Origin: an uncultured Bacteroidales bacterium
GTDB lineage: Bacteria; Bacteroidota; Bacteroidia; Bacteroidales; P3
Reading direction: 5' to 3'
Assembly (NCBI GenBank): GCA_944320415.1
Contig: CALUHJ010000002.1
Span: 1 to 64,000 of the forward strand
DNA: 64,000 bases
The notes below the pieces were generated by a model. It worked only from the letters and a program-made list of their open reading frames with translations, searched no databases and was not told the origin of the DNA. Numbering within the stretch: the stretch's first letter is position 1; each line of letters starts with the position of its first letter. The translations under genes and the position numbers were made by a program. Shown one piece after another: positions 1 to 7,569 of the stretch.

Positions 1-69
1 TATAGCGTAACAAACTATATTTCAGTTATTTCGCTACGCTTTTCTTAATTTTGCATTCTCGCTATATGT

Positions 70-996
70 TTATTTTAAAAAGTCCACTATACCTGCTTCG
101 TTCAGGTTGGTCGATTTGTACAGTTCGACGATTCCACCGTTGTCCAGCAACACGACAACAGGTTGCTTGCCTTTGGTAGCAGATAAAAACATAGGTGCAG
201 GAACAATGCATGTCGTCATATCTTTACCCACTTCAGTCCTTTTGTAAAACGCATCAACCATCTTGTCGTTTCCCCAAAAGACATTGACAAAACAAGCCTT
301 ATCCAACGAATGCCTGTTTATCATAACATTCAGCTTTATTGCCGTACGCTGACAATGCTTGCATATCGGGGCATAAAGACAAAGTATTTTTTTTCCATGT
401 CTCACATCCATACCCTCGGAAGAAAGATAATCGAGTAAGTCGTCAAACTTTGCCTCGTCCAATTCCGCCTGCTTGCCATAAATGGCATGAACTATCACAT
501 CAGGAGGTCTTATGATAAAAGCCGAAGAAAGAGCTACAACCGAAAAAATCAATACAAACCATTTGGCCTTTATCGTCTGCCATCCCCTACCAAGGAAAAG
601 AAAAGGCGAAAGTGCCAACAAGACAAGGTTTTTTATTATGGTCTGACTGTCGGACAGCAAAAGCACCGTTCCGAAACAATGGCAGTTGTCTTCACCTACA
701 TTTGGAAAGAAATAAGGTTTAAGCGCGACATACAAGGTAAACAGAACCAAAACACCGACTGTCGCCACTCTCGTAAACCTAAGGTAAATGCCACTCAACA
801 ACAAAAGCCCCAATACGGCTTCAAAACTTATCAGTATCCTTGTGGCAAAAGTAGTAAACACCCAAGAAAACAACCCATGCTCGAATACAAACATGTCAAA
901 CGCCTCTATCGATATATATTTGGTCACTGCGGAAAAAACAAACACAAGACCCACAAATATTCTTACGATTGCAGCTATACTGCTTTTTATACGCAT
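70..996 (-). CDS. MauE/DoxX-like membrane protein fused to a thioredoxin-like domain
   Basis: The 308-residue product has an N-terminal half with about four membrane helices (residues 8-160) of the MauE/DoxX kind, including a CHC pair at C105 and C107 in a loop followed by FG, as in MauE-type proteins. The C-terminal half (about 175-308) looks like a thioredoxin-fold domain with a CKHC redox motif at C212 and C215 and a Pro before a beta strand near 279 where thioredoxins carry the cis-proline. The family moves electrons across the inner membrane to periplasmic partners. It is the last gene of a minus-strand group whose upstream members are three Cys-rich lipoproteins, which may be substrates (inference). 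No terminator separates it from the nearest lipoprotein 113 bp upstream. The exact partner is unknown. Confidence 0.8.
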   Translation of the reverse strand: MRIKSSIAAIVRIFVGLVFVFSAVTKYISIEAFDMFVFEHGLFSWVFTTFATRILISFEAVLGLLLLSGIYLRFTRVATVGVLVLFTLYVALKPYFFPNVGEDNCHCFGTVLLLSDSQTIIKNLVLLALSPFLFLGRGWQTIKAKWFVLIFSVVALSSAFIIRPPDVIVHAIYGKQAELDEAKFDDLLDYLSSEGMDVRHGKKILCLYAPICKHCQRTAIKLNVMINRHSLDKACFVNVFWGNDKMVDAFYKRTEVGKDMTTCIVPAPMFLSATKGKQPVVVLLDNGGIVELYKSTNLNEAGIVDFLK

Positions 997-1109
997 CAGA
1001 CTAATGGTTTTTATGGTTATTATGGTAAAAACATATTTCCACTATGCACGAAAACATCACGACATATCCGTATCAGAAACATGCGGAACCATTCAAAGAC
1101 AAAGCCAGT

Positions 1110-1370
1110 TCAGTGCTCCACACAACTCAAAGTGTATCTGCCGCTTGTTATTTCATCAAGAGTCCAAACATCATAAAACTCTTTACTTATGTCTTCCCAG
1201 TTTATCTCATCACAATCCTTTTTCAAACCTGTAAAAGTAGGCCTGTCCTGAGTAAACAAACAAGCATTCATTCCTTTCCAGCTTACCGTACAGTCACAAT
1301 CGGATTTCGAACTGCACGAAACGGAAACGAACAACGCAAATACACCCAATATGAACAATATCCTTTTCAT
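1110..1370 (-). CDS. Small Cys-rich lipoprotein, tandem paralog 1
   Basis: The 86-residue protein has a lipoprotein signal peptide ending in a lipobox-like SVSC (C19), then an SDCDCT motif, a further Cys in KDCDEINW, and a C-terminal SCVEH. The two lipoprotein genes upstream on the same strand (1891-2094 and 2197-2463) share this pattern: lipobox Cys, SDCxCT, a middle Cys followed by an acidic/Ile segment, and a Cys just before the C terminus. It is closest to the 88-residue copy. I do not recognise the family. Four conserved Cys in the mature chain suggest disulfides or metal binding (inference). One extra Cys (NAC) is unique to this copy. Confidence 0.75.
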   Translation of the reverse strand: MKRILFILGVFALFVSVSCSSKSDCDCTVSWKGMNACLFTQDRPTFTGLKKDCDEINWEDISKEFYDVWTLDEITSGRYTLSCVEH

Positions 1371-1425
1371 AACGTCTTGTCGTTTTTTTTCACTCCCTTT
1401 CTTTAAAGCATTCCCTGATTGATTT

Positions 1426-1454
1426 CAAAGATATGTCTTACACATGCAAAGATA
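1426..1454 (-). promoter_or_regulatory. Two candidate Bacteroidota -7 boxes for lipoprotein 1
   Basis: Read on the minus strand, TATCTTTG occurs at 1426-1433 and again at 1447-1454, both exact fits to TAnnTTTG. A CAAA at 1456-1459 (TTTG on the minus strand) lies 22 nt upstream of the first box and could be its -33 element. The leader before the ATG at 1370 would be 50-75 nt. Confidence 0.5.
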
Positions 1455-1477
1455 TACAAAAAAAACTTGCATGTGCA

Positions 1478-1547
1478 TTTTTTCTTTTCTGAATCCGTTT
1501 TTTTCTTTTCAGAAAAGATTTTTCCGGAATCAAATTCCATAAAATCC
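1478..1547 (+). repeat. Dispersed palindromic repeat, copy A
   Basis: Carries all three sub-motifs of the family in order: TTTTCTGAATCCG (1485-1497), TCAGAAAAGA (1509-1518), and the palindrome GGAATCAAATTCC (1526-1538). TCTTTTCTGA and TCAGAAAAGA form a 10-bp inverted repeat. The copy lies directly upstream of the lipoprotein promoter and is nearly identical to copy B, as part of a duplicated block. Confidence 0.85.
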
Positions 1548-1890
1548 TTTCTTCGTTTCAATTTTGCAGTACAATACGAAACAATAATCCCATAATGGGA
1601 TATACGCACGCATTTACGGCTTGCTTGAAGCCAAACAAAGATTTTTATCCAGAAAACACTTGAAAAAGATACAGCAAGTTCAAACAAGAAACAAACGACA
1701 ACTGCCGCAATACGACAGAATTCAAATCGGAATCACACGACAACCCGACATGATAAAAGACAATTGCATTCAATCGCAACCTTAATTGCAAACAATACGG
1801 CTACTGAAAAAAGCAAATAAAAAACCGGCAAACATAATTACCGTTGCAACATACCGAGTATTTTATACTCACAATGCGAATGGCCCTTCA

Positions 1891-2094
1891 CTATAATTCC
1901 TCACAGTAAAAAGCATCTTCTCCGTCCGCACTGCCGAAAACGTCCTCCACACTTATGGAAGAACAGTCACCGCTCCAATCCATAACATCTTCCGTTACTT
2001 CCCCGTAAGTACAGGCACAGTCGGACATATCCGCACATGAACAAAGCGTAAGCGCTCCCAAAAATGCTACAAAAGACAAAACAACAATCTTCAT
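1891..2094 (-). CDS. Small Cys-rich lipoprotein, tandem paralog 2 (divergent)
   Basis: The 67-residue protein has a signal peptide and lipobox-like LCSC, then SDCACT, GDCSSISVEDV and a C-terminal YCEEL. The Cys framework matches its two neighbours although the rest has diverged and the middle is shorter, so it is an older or faster-evolving duplicate. It has no copy of the dispersed repeat of its own. Its short length makes the call depend on similarity to the flanking paralogs. Confidence 0.65.
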   Translation of the reverse strand: MKIVVLSFVAFLGALTLCSCADMSDCACTYGEVTEDVMDWSGDCSSISVEDVFGSADGEDAFYCEEL

Positions 2095-2196
2095 CAGATT
2101 ACATTTAAACCGTTAAAAACTCAACCCGACAAATACACGGAATGTATCCCTAATGATGACATCCCGTGTATTTAGTACAGATAAAACCACTATTGT

Positions 2197-2463
2197 TTAG
2201 TGTTCTACACAACTCAAATTAAATCCCATGTCGCCTGAATCGCCCCAAATATCTCCCCACGCAGCATTGTTCTTTATATCATCCCAATTTATTTCGTCAC
2301 AATTCTTCTCTATGTCAGTGAAAGTAGGAGCATCAGGTGTAAACAAAGGTTGGTCAACACCCAAAGTATCATCACTTATCGTACAATCACAATCTGATGT
2401 TGAACTGCAGGATGCCAAAGCAAATGCTGCAAACGCGCTCAATACAAACAATGTTTTTTTCAT
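2197..2463 (-). CDS. Small Cys-rich lipoprotein, tandem paralog 3
   Basis: The 88-residue protein has signal peptide and lipobox-like LASC (C19), SDCDCT, NCDEINWDDI and a C-terminal SCVEH, the same framework as the 86-residue copy at 1110-1370. It is acidic and Trp-rich in its second half. Promoter and upstream repeat are also duplicated, so the gene and its control region were copied as one block of about 1.1 kb spacing. Function unknown; a surface or periplasmic lipoprotein is the safe statement. Confidence 0.75.
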   Translation of the reverse strand: MKKTLFVLSAFAAFALASCSSTSDCDCTISDDTLGVDQPLFTPDAPTFTDIEKNCDEINWDDIKNNAAWGDIWGDSGDMGFNLSCVEH

Positions 2464-2542
2464 AATGTCTTATTGTTTTTTAATTCATTCCTACTCTTTT
2501 ATGGGATTTTCGGATTGCTCCCGAAGAAACATCTTCCAAATG

Positions 2543-2550
2543 CAAAGGTA
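2543..2550 (-). promoter_or_regulatory. -7 box for lipoprotein 3
   Basis: CAAAGGTA on the plus strand reads TACCTTTG on the minus strand, an exact TAnnTTTG match about 80 nt upstream of the ATG at 2463. It sits at the same place relative to the repeat as the box in front of paralog 1. Confidence 0.5.
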
Positions 2551-2572
2551 TAAAAAAAAACTTGCATTTGCG

Positions 2573-2642
2573 TTTTTTCTTTTCTGAATCCGTTTTTTTC
2601 TTTTCAGAAAAGATTTTTTCAGAATCAAATTCCATAAAATCC
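2573..2642 (+). repeat. Dispersed palindromic repeat, copy B
   Basis: TTTTCTGAATCCG at 2580-2592, TCAGAAAAGA at 2604-2613 and AGAATCAAATTCC at 2621-2633, in the order and spacing of copy A. Similarity to the copy A region runs from about 2530 to 2670, beyond the repeat itself, showing a segmental duplication. Confidence 0.85.
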
Positions 2643-2656
2643 TTTCTTCGTTTCAA

Positions 2657-2688
2657 TTTTGCGATACAAGTTAAAAATAGTATTTTTG
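2657..2688 (+). promoter_or_regulatory. sufB promoter, almost touching the start codon
   Basis: TTTTG at 2657-2661, 19 nt, then TATTTTTG at 2681-2688: a textbook Bacteroidota promoter. Only four bases separate the -7 box from the ATG at 2693, so the transcript would begin at or next to the start codon. Confidence 0.7.
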
Positions 2689-2692
2689 CAGT

Positions 2693-4138
2693 ATGGATAC
2701 GAGCGAAAACGTAATAAAGAATGTAACGGACGGCGAATACAAATACGGATTCGTCACAGAAATAGAGACAGATTTGATTGAGAAAGGTTTAAACGAGGAT
2801 GTGGTGCGCCATATATCCAAGGTAAAGAACGAACCGGACTGGCTGTTGGAATTCAGGCTTAAGGCATACAGAAAATTCAAGACCATGAAGGAACCTCATT
2901 GGGCTCACCTTGACATACCTCCGATAAACTATCAGGACATAATATATTACGCTGCACCAAAACCGAAAAAGAAACTGAACAGCCTTGACGAGGTTGACCC
3001 CGAACTGCTGGACACTTTCAATAAACTGGGCATATCTCTTGACGAACAAAAGAGGCTGACCGGTGTAGCAGTCGATGCGGTAATGGATTCCGTTTCGGTA
3101 AAGACAACTTTTCAGGAAACACTGAGCAAAGCCGGTGTTATATTCTGTTCATTCGGAGAAGCCGTACAGAAATATCCCGATTTGGTACGTCAATATCTTG
3201 CTTCGGTTGTTCCGATAGGTGACAATTTTTTCGCAGCCTTGAATTCAGCCGTTTTTTCGGACGGTTCGTTCTGCTACATTCCAAAAGGAGTCCGCTGTCC
3301 GATGGAACTGTCCACTTATTTCAGGATAAACGCGGGAGGAACGGGACAGTTTGAAAGGACGCTCATCGTTGCGGATCAGGGTTCTTATGTATCATACATG
3401 GAAGGTTGTACCGCACCTCAACGGGATGAGAATCAACTGCATGCCGCAATTGTTGAGATAGTTGTAATGCAGGATGCGGAAGTTAAATATTCGACAGTGC
3501 AGAACTGGTATCCGGGAGACAAAAACGGCAAAGGAGGAATCTATAACTTTGTAACCAAAAGGGGAATATGCAAGGGCAACAATGCAAAGCTTTCATGGAC
3601 TCAGGTTGAAACCGGTTCCGCAATAACATGGAAGTATCCAAGTTGCATATTGCAGGGAGACAACTCCGTAGGAGAGTTTTATTCTGTTGCCGTTACCAAC
3701 AACAAGCAACAGGCCGATACAGGCACGAAAATGCTGCACATCGGACGCAACACGAAAAGCACAATCATAAGCAAAGGCATTTCCTGCGGGGAAAGCCAGA
3801 ATTCATACAGAGGTCTTGTCAGGGTAAACAAATCGGCGGAAAACTCGAGAAACTATTCACAGTGCGATTCTCTACTCATGACTGACAGATGCGGGGCACA
3901 CACATTCCCATACATAAAAGTGGAGAATCAGAGTTCGATAGTGGAACATGAAGCAACCACTTCCAAAATATCGGAAGACCAGCTGTTCTACTGTCGTCAG
4001 AGAGGAATAAGTCAGGAAGCGGCGGTAGGTCTGATAGTCAACGGATACGCCAAGGAAGTGTTGAACAAGCTGCCGATGGAATTTGCCGTCGAGGCCCAAA
4101 AACTGCTTTCCATCAGTCTGGATTCGAGTGTAGGATAA
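2693..4138 (+). CDS. sufB: Fe-S cluster assembly scaffold protein SufB
   Basis: The 481-residue product matches SufB over its whole length, with family segments such as [39 protein letters not shown] and the C-terminal [20 protein letters not shown]. SufB is the scaffold of the SufBC2D complex, which builds Fe-S clusters in the cytoplasm with sulfur from SufS. The start at 2693 gives the N terminus expected for the family ([17 protein letters not shown] following closely). Unusually, sufC, sufD and sufS do not follow; the next gene, one base downstream, is a glycosyltransferase. The promoter sits four bases before the ATG, suggesting a leaderless message. Confidence 0.96.
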   Translation: MDTSENVIKNVTDGEYKYGFVTEIETDLIEKGLNEDVVRHISKVKNEPDWLLEFRLKAYRKFKTMKEPHWAHLDIPPINYQDIIYYAAPKPKKKLNSLDEVDPELLDTFNKLGISLDEQKRLTGVAVDAVMDSVSVKTTFQETLSKAGVIFCSFGEAVQKYPDLVRQYLASVVPIGDNFFAALNSAVFSDGSFCYIPKGVRCPMELSTYFRINAGGTGQFERTLIVADQGSYVSYMEGCTAPQRDENQLHAAIVEIVVMQDAEVKYSTVQNWYPGDKNGKGGIYNFVTKRGICKGNNAKLSWTQVETGSAITWKYPSCILQGDNSVGEFYSVAVTNNKQQADTGTKMLHIGRNTKSTIISKGISCGESQNSYRGLVRVNKSAENSRNYSQCDSLLMTDRCGAHTFPYIKVENQSSIVEHEATTSKISEDQLFYCRQRGISQEAAVGLIVNGYAKEVLNKLPMEFAVEAQKLLSISLDSSVG

Positions 4139-4139
4139 A

Positions 4140-5135
4140 ATGAAAGCAAGGAAGATACTTGTAATACGTTTCAGTTCCATAGGTGACATTGTTCTTACCA
4201 CACCGGTTGTAAGGGCGATAAAGGAACAGTTGCCTTCCGTGCAGCTGCATTATCTGACAAAAGTTGTCAACGCTCAATTGCTTGAAAACAATCCTTACAT
4301 AGACGAGATCATTCCTCTTGCCGATGATTTTTCTTCCACCGTGTCTTTCCTTAAAGAACAGGATTATGACTGTATTGTGGATTTGCACAAGAACCTTCGT
4401 TCATTCAGTATCAGACTTGCCTTGAGGAAAAAGTGTTTTTCGTTCGATAAATTGGATTTTAAAAAGATGCTGTTGGTCAGATTCAAACTGAATCTGCTGC
4501 CGAAAAGGCATATAGTAGACAGATATCTCGATGCGGTGAAATCCCTGCACGTATCCAATGACGGAAAAGGACTCGATTATTTTTTCTGCGAAAAAGACCA
4601 CAAATCATTTGAAGAGTTGCCGGAGAACTTCAAAGAAGGATATGTTGCCATTGTTGTAGGAAGCAGACACAATACGAAACAGATGCCGGAAAACATATTG
4701 ACAAAAATATGCAATGGAATACAAAACCGGATTGTCCTTCTTGGAGGAAAGGAAGACAGAAAAAAGGCAAACACCATATCTGAAACCGTAGGAGCGAAAG
4801 TATTTAATGCCTGCGGGCTGTATGACATAGGTCAAAGCGCAATGCTTCTGAACAAATCCTTAGGGGTGATAACCCCAGATACGGGACTGATGCATATTGC
4901 CGCGGCTTTGGATAAAAACATTATCTGTCTTTGGGGCAATACCGTAACGGATTTTGGCATGTATCCTTACAGAAAAAAGGCAAGTTGTGCAATGACATGC
5001 AATTTTGAAGTTGAAGGATTGTCATGCCGACCTTGCAGTAAACTGGGATTTGACCGCTGCCCGAGAAAACATTTCAACTGTATGAAACAACAGGATACGG
5101 AGAGAATAGTAAACATTGCAAACACTTGGATATGA
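4140..5135 (+). CDS. Glycosyltransferase family 9 (heptosyltransferase-like)
   Basis: The 331-residue protein starts with KILVIRFSSIGDIVLTTPVVRAI, the N-terminal signature of GT9 enzymes such as LPS heptosyltransferases, and carries the C-terminal nucleotide-sugar site PDTGLMHIAAAL followed by LWG. These cytoplasmic, membrane-associated enzymes add heptose or related sugars to the lipopolysaccharide core. A Cys-rich end (CRPCSKLGFDRCPRKHFNC) is common in the Bacteroidota members. The gene starts one base after the sufB stop and overlaps mazG by ten, so it is translated from the same message. Acceptor and donor sugars cannot be read from sequence. Confidence 0.9.
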   Translation: MKARKILVIRFSSIGDIVLTTPVVRAIKEQLPSVQLHYLTKVVNAQLLENNPYIDEIIPLADDFSSTVSFLKEQDYDCIVDLHKNLRSFSIRLALRKKCFSFDKLDFKKMLLVRFKLNLLPKRHIVDRYLDAVKSLHVSNDGKGLDYFFCEKDHKSFEELPENFKEGYVAIVVGSRHNTKQMPENILTKICNGIQNRIVLLGGKEDRKKANTISETVGAKVFNACGLYDIGQSAMLLNKSLGVITPDTGLMHIAAALDKNIICLWGNTVTDFGMYPYRKKASCAMTCNFEVEGLSCRPCSKLGFDRCPRKHFNCMKQQDTERIVNIANTWI

Positions 5136-5944
5136 ATCGACAAAGAGAGATGAACAAGGACAATAAAGACAAAGCAAAAGAAAGTTTTGCTCATCTGTTG
5201 GAAATAATGGACGAATTGAGAACAAAATGTCCTTGGGACAGAAAGCAGACCATGCTCAGTTTGAAGCCCAATACGATAGAAGAAGTCTATGAACTGGCAC
5301 AGGCTGTGGAAGAGGGGGATTATTCGGAAATAAAAAAGGAACTCGGAGATTTGTTGTTGCACGTTGTTTTTTATGCAAAAATAGCGGATGAAAAGGGTGC
5401 ATTCGACATAAATGAAGTAACGGAAGGATTATGCGAGAAATTAATACGGCGACATCCCCACATATATGGAGATGTCAAGGCGGAAACTGCTCAGGATGTA
5501 AAAAAGACGTGGGAACAGATAAAGATGACTGAAGGAAGGAAATCCGTATTTTCGGGTGTCCCCAAGACACTTGATGCCATAATAAAGGCATATCGTATTC
5601 AGGAAAAAGCGGCAGGTGTAGGTTTTGACTGGAAAAATAAGGAAGATGTATGGAAAAAAGTGGAGGAAGAAATAGAAGAGATGCATAAAGAGGTCGAAAC
5701 AAATGATTCTCAGGAAAAAATATCTGAAGAGTTCGGGGATGTTCTGTTTGCAATGATAAACTATTCAAGATTCATAGGTGTAAGTCCTGAACATGCTTTG
5801 GAACAGGCAAACAGAAAATTCATGAGACGGTTTGAATACATGGAGCGGCAGGCGGCAAAAGAAGGCAAGCAAATTCAGCAGATGAACATTGATCAAATGG
5901 AAAATTTATGGTGTGAAGCCAAACAAAAGGAGAAACAATCATGA
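5126..5944 (+). CDS. mazG: Nucleoside triphosphate pyrophosphohydrolase MazG
   Basis: The 272-residue protein has two all-alpha MazG repeats. The first holds CPWDRKQT, EEVYELAQAVEEGD and ELGDLLLHVVFYAKIA; the second holds KKVEEEIEEM and EEFGDVLFAMINYSRF. The EExxE and ExxD motifs coordinate the metal that hydrolyses NTPs to NMP and pyrophosphate, which cleans the nucleotide pool. Length fits the two-domain family. The annotated start overlaps the previous gene by ten bases; ATG at 5132 or 5150 is also possible because the first dozen residues are not conserved. It overlaps the next gene by four bases (ATGA). Confidence 0.94.
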   Translation: MDMNRQREMNKDNKDKAKESFAHLLEIMDELRTKCPWDRKQTMLSLKPNTIEEVYELAQAVEEGDYSEIKKELGDLLLHVVFYAKIADEKGAFDINEVTEGLCEKLIRRHPHIYGDVKAETAQDVKKTWEQIKMTEGRKSVFSGVPKTLDAIIKAYRIQEKAAGVGFDWKNKEDVWKKVEEEIEEMHKEVETNDSQEKISEEFGDVLFAMINYSRFIGVSPEHALEQANRKFMRRFEYMERQAAKEGKQIQQMNIDQMENLWCEAKQKEKQS

Positions 5945-6576
5945 TAAAAACAATCACACAAAATCATTTCGGAGTCAACAGTTATGTATTGTATGATGAT
6001 ACAAAAGAATGTGTCTTGGTAGACATATGTTCACAGAGTGTCAATGAAAGAAAGGAAGTGACGGATTTCATAGAAGGCAACGGTCTGAAGCCTAAACACA
6101 TACTTTTAACTCATCCTCATGTCGATCACATGTGCGGTGCCAGTTTTATATGCAAGAAATACGGTCTGCCTCTAGGTATGAGCGTGGACGCAAAAGACAT
6201 ATTCATGAACTGTGGAGAACAGGCATATCTCATGGGATTTGAAACCGGAGACATAAAAGATATCAAGATAGAAAGTCTGATTGATGAGGAAACAATAAAA
6301 TTCGGGAAAAGCGAAATAAAATGTTTGAACACATCAGGACATTGCAAAGGCAGTTTAAGCTTTTACAATGAAAAGGAGAAGTATATAATTACCGGAGACG
6401 CATTGTTTGCACAATCCATAGGCAGAACAGATCTGCCTACTGGCAATTTGGATGAGCTGATAGACAATTTGAAAAAACATGTACTTTCATTGCATTATGA
6501 CACCGTCGTTTATCCTGGTCACGGACCATCCACAACTGTTGGTTATGAGAAAGACTGCAATCCTTTTTTACTGTAA
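5941..6576 (+). CDS. Metallo-beta-lactamase-fold hydrolase (glyoxalase II-like)
   Basis: The 211-residue protein has the metal-binding motif THPHVDH at 57-63, a second His in TSGHCKGS, the Asp in TGDALFAQSIGRTDLP, and the last His in YPGHGPST. This is the small one-domain hydroxyacylglutathione-hydrolase-like branch, which hydrolyses thioesters in the cytoplasm; the true substrate in Bacteroidota is not certain. It is translationally coupled to mazG. Confidence 0.9.
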   Translation: MIKTITQNHFGVNSYVLYDDTKECVLVDICSQSVNERKEVTDFIEGNGLKPKHILLTHPHVDHMCGASFICKKYGLPLGMSVDAKDIFMNCGEQAYLMGFETGDIKDIKIESLIDEETIKFGKSEIKCLNTSGHCKGSLSFYNEKEKYIITGDALFAQSIGRTDLPTGNLDELIDNLKKHVLSLHYDTVVYPGHGPSTTVGYEKDCNPFLL

Positions 6577-6588
6577 AAAAACAAGAAT

Positions 6589-7209
6589 ATGAGAAGATGC
6601 ATAAATTGTCTGGTCGTTTTGTTTTTCATTTGTTCCTATTGTCTGTACGGGCAGGATTTCAAGGCAGGAATAATTGCTGGGGTAGTGCCTTCGCAGGTTG
6701 ACGGAGACAACATGTCTGGATTCAACAAGATAGGTTTTACCGGTGGAGCCTATGCTTCGAAATCTCTAAACAACAACTGGTTTCTGCAATCGGAAATAAC
6801 CTATACGATGAAAGGTAGCCGTGTGGCAAGTTCCAAAAACACTGATTTCAGCAAGAGAGAACTTACTACCAACTATATAGATCTGGGTATTTATTGCGGA
6901 TATTACATTATGGACAATCTGTATCTAAAACTCGGACTCATACCGTCCGTTCTGATTTATCACAAGGAACAAACGCCGGGAGGAATAAGTGTGGACGAGT
7001 CATCCGTTGCGGGCTTCAGACCTTTCAATCTTCTGGCTTCAGCGGGAATCGGTTATTTTCTGACGAAACATTTTCTTCTGGGACTTACCTATAATTATTC
7101 AGTATTCAGTTTAAGGAAAGGATCGGTTGAAATATTCGATTACGACATAAAGGAAGCCAATGCCCAATTTCATAATTATATGACATTAACCTTGGCTTAT
7201 CAGTTCTAA
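6589..7209 (+). CDS. Small outer-membrane beta-barrel protein, PorT-like
   Basis: The 206-residue protein has a signal peptide (about 1-21, ending LYG/QDF) followed by alternating amphipathic strands and a terminal aromatic residue (LAYQF), the pattern of an eight-stranded outer-membrane barrel of the OMP_b-brl_2/PorT type. The opening strand FKAGIIAGVVPSQVDGD is typical. It lies 12 bp after the hydrolase in the sufB-led operon. PorT itself is part of the type IX secretion system, but this large paralogous family has many members and I cannot assign that role. Confidence 0.8.
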   Translation: MRRCINCLVVLFFICSYCLYGQDFKAGIIAGVVPSQVDGDNMSGFNKIGFTGGAYASKSLNNNWFLQSEITYTMKGSRVASSKNTDFSKRELTTNYIDLGIYCGYYIMDNLYLKLGLIPSVLIYHKEQTPGGISVDESSVAGFRPFNLLASAGIGYFLTKHFLLGLTYNYSVFSLRKGSVEIFDYDIKEANAQFHNYMTLTLAYQF

Positions 7210-7211
7210 GG

Positions 7212-7556
7212 ATGAAATACGGTTTCTTACAAAAGAATACGGTAAGTTTCAAACGTTGGTCTCGCAAGGCCTATGCGATTCTCTTGTCATTGAACAGGGA
7301 AATCGTGATAGCTCATGTTTCCTTTGACATAGCGGATCATTCTTTAAGAAAAAACGGCATAACCATATTTCTTTCAGAAATAGATTCCGAATATCGAAAG
7401 GAACAAAAACCGAGCGATTTAATTAAATGCATTGTCTTTTACGGCAAATACGATAACTCCTCAAAAGAAGACGGTATTAAAACTGATGTTTCTAATAATG
7501 GAAAAGTTGATGATGGGTTTTCAAACCTGTCATCAACTTTTTTTTGTTTAATATAA
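7212..7556 (+). CDS. Small Bacteroidota protein with FKRWSRKAYA motif, reading into a terminator
   Basis: The frame starts two bases after the barrel gene stop and encodes 114 residues. The N-terminal segment FKRWSRKAYAILLSL resembles, from memory, short conserved proteins of unknown function in Bacteroidales. No domain or signal peptide is visible. The last 20 or so codons run through a strong terminator hairpin and its T-tract (7502-7545), ending in STFFCLI, so the C terminus is probably not ancestral. Either the gene lost its original stop by a frameshift, or the hairpin is an attenuator overlapping the gene. The N-terminal half is the part most likely to be real. Confidence 0.55.
   Translation: MKYGFLQKNTVSFKRWSRKAYAILLSLNREIVIAHVSFDIADHSLRKNGITIFLSEIDSEYRKEQKPSDLIKCIVFYGKYDNSSKEDGIKTDVSNNGKVDDGFSNLSSTFFCLI
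7502..7545 (+). terminator. Intrinsic terminator or attenuator before the biotin operon
   Basis: AAAAGTTGATGA pairs with TCATCAACTTTT, with an inner GGTTT/AAACC extension, followed by an eight-base T run. It lies inside the 3' end of the preceding small ORF and 25 bp before bioB, so it could either end the sufB operon or regulate entry into the biotin genes. Confidence 0.8.
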
Positions 7557-7569
7557 TACAAATACGGTT

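Larger units (their letters stand above)
1371..1890. other. 520-bp intergenic region between lipoprotein paralogs
   Basis: No convincing gene. It holds two minus-strand TATCTTTG boxes and one copy of the dispersed repeat near its left end. From about 1550 to 1890 I see only AT-rich sequence without a clear hairpin. A 94-codon minus-strand frame across 1403-1687 is low-complexity and overlaps the repeat, so I do not call it. Confidence 0.6.

Noticed and set aside
46-53. TAATTTTG promoter-like box near the left edge on the plus strand
   Set aside because: It faces into the 3' end of an antisense gene and no plus-strand gene follows for 2.6 kb.
487-1234. Plus-strand open frames of 229 and 148 codons opposite the MauE-thioredoxin gene
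   Set aside because: They are antisense to a well-supported membrane protein, have basic low-information composition and no recognisable family.
1403-1687. 94-codon minus-strand frame between the lipoproteins
   Set aside because: It crosses the dispersed repeat and the lipoprotein promoter boxes; composition is low-complexity Lys/Phe.
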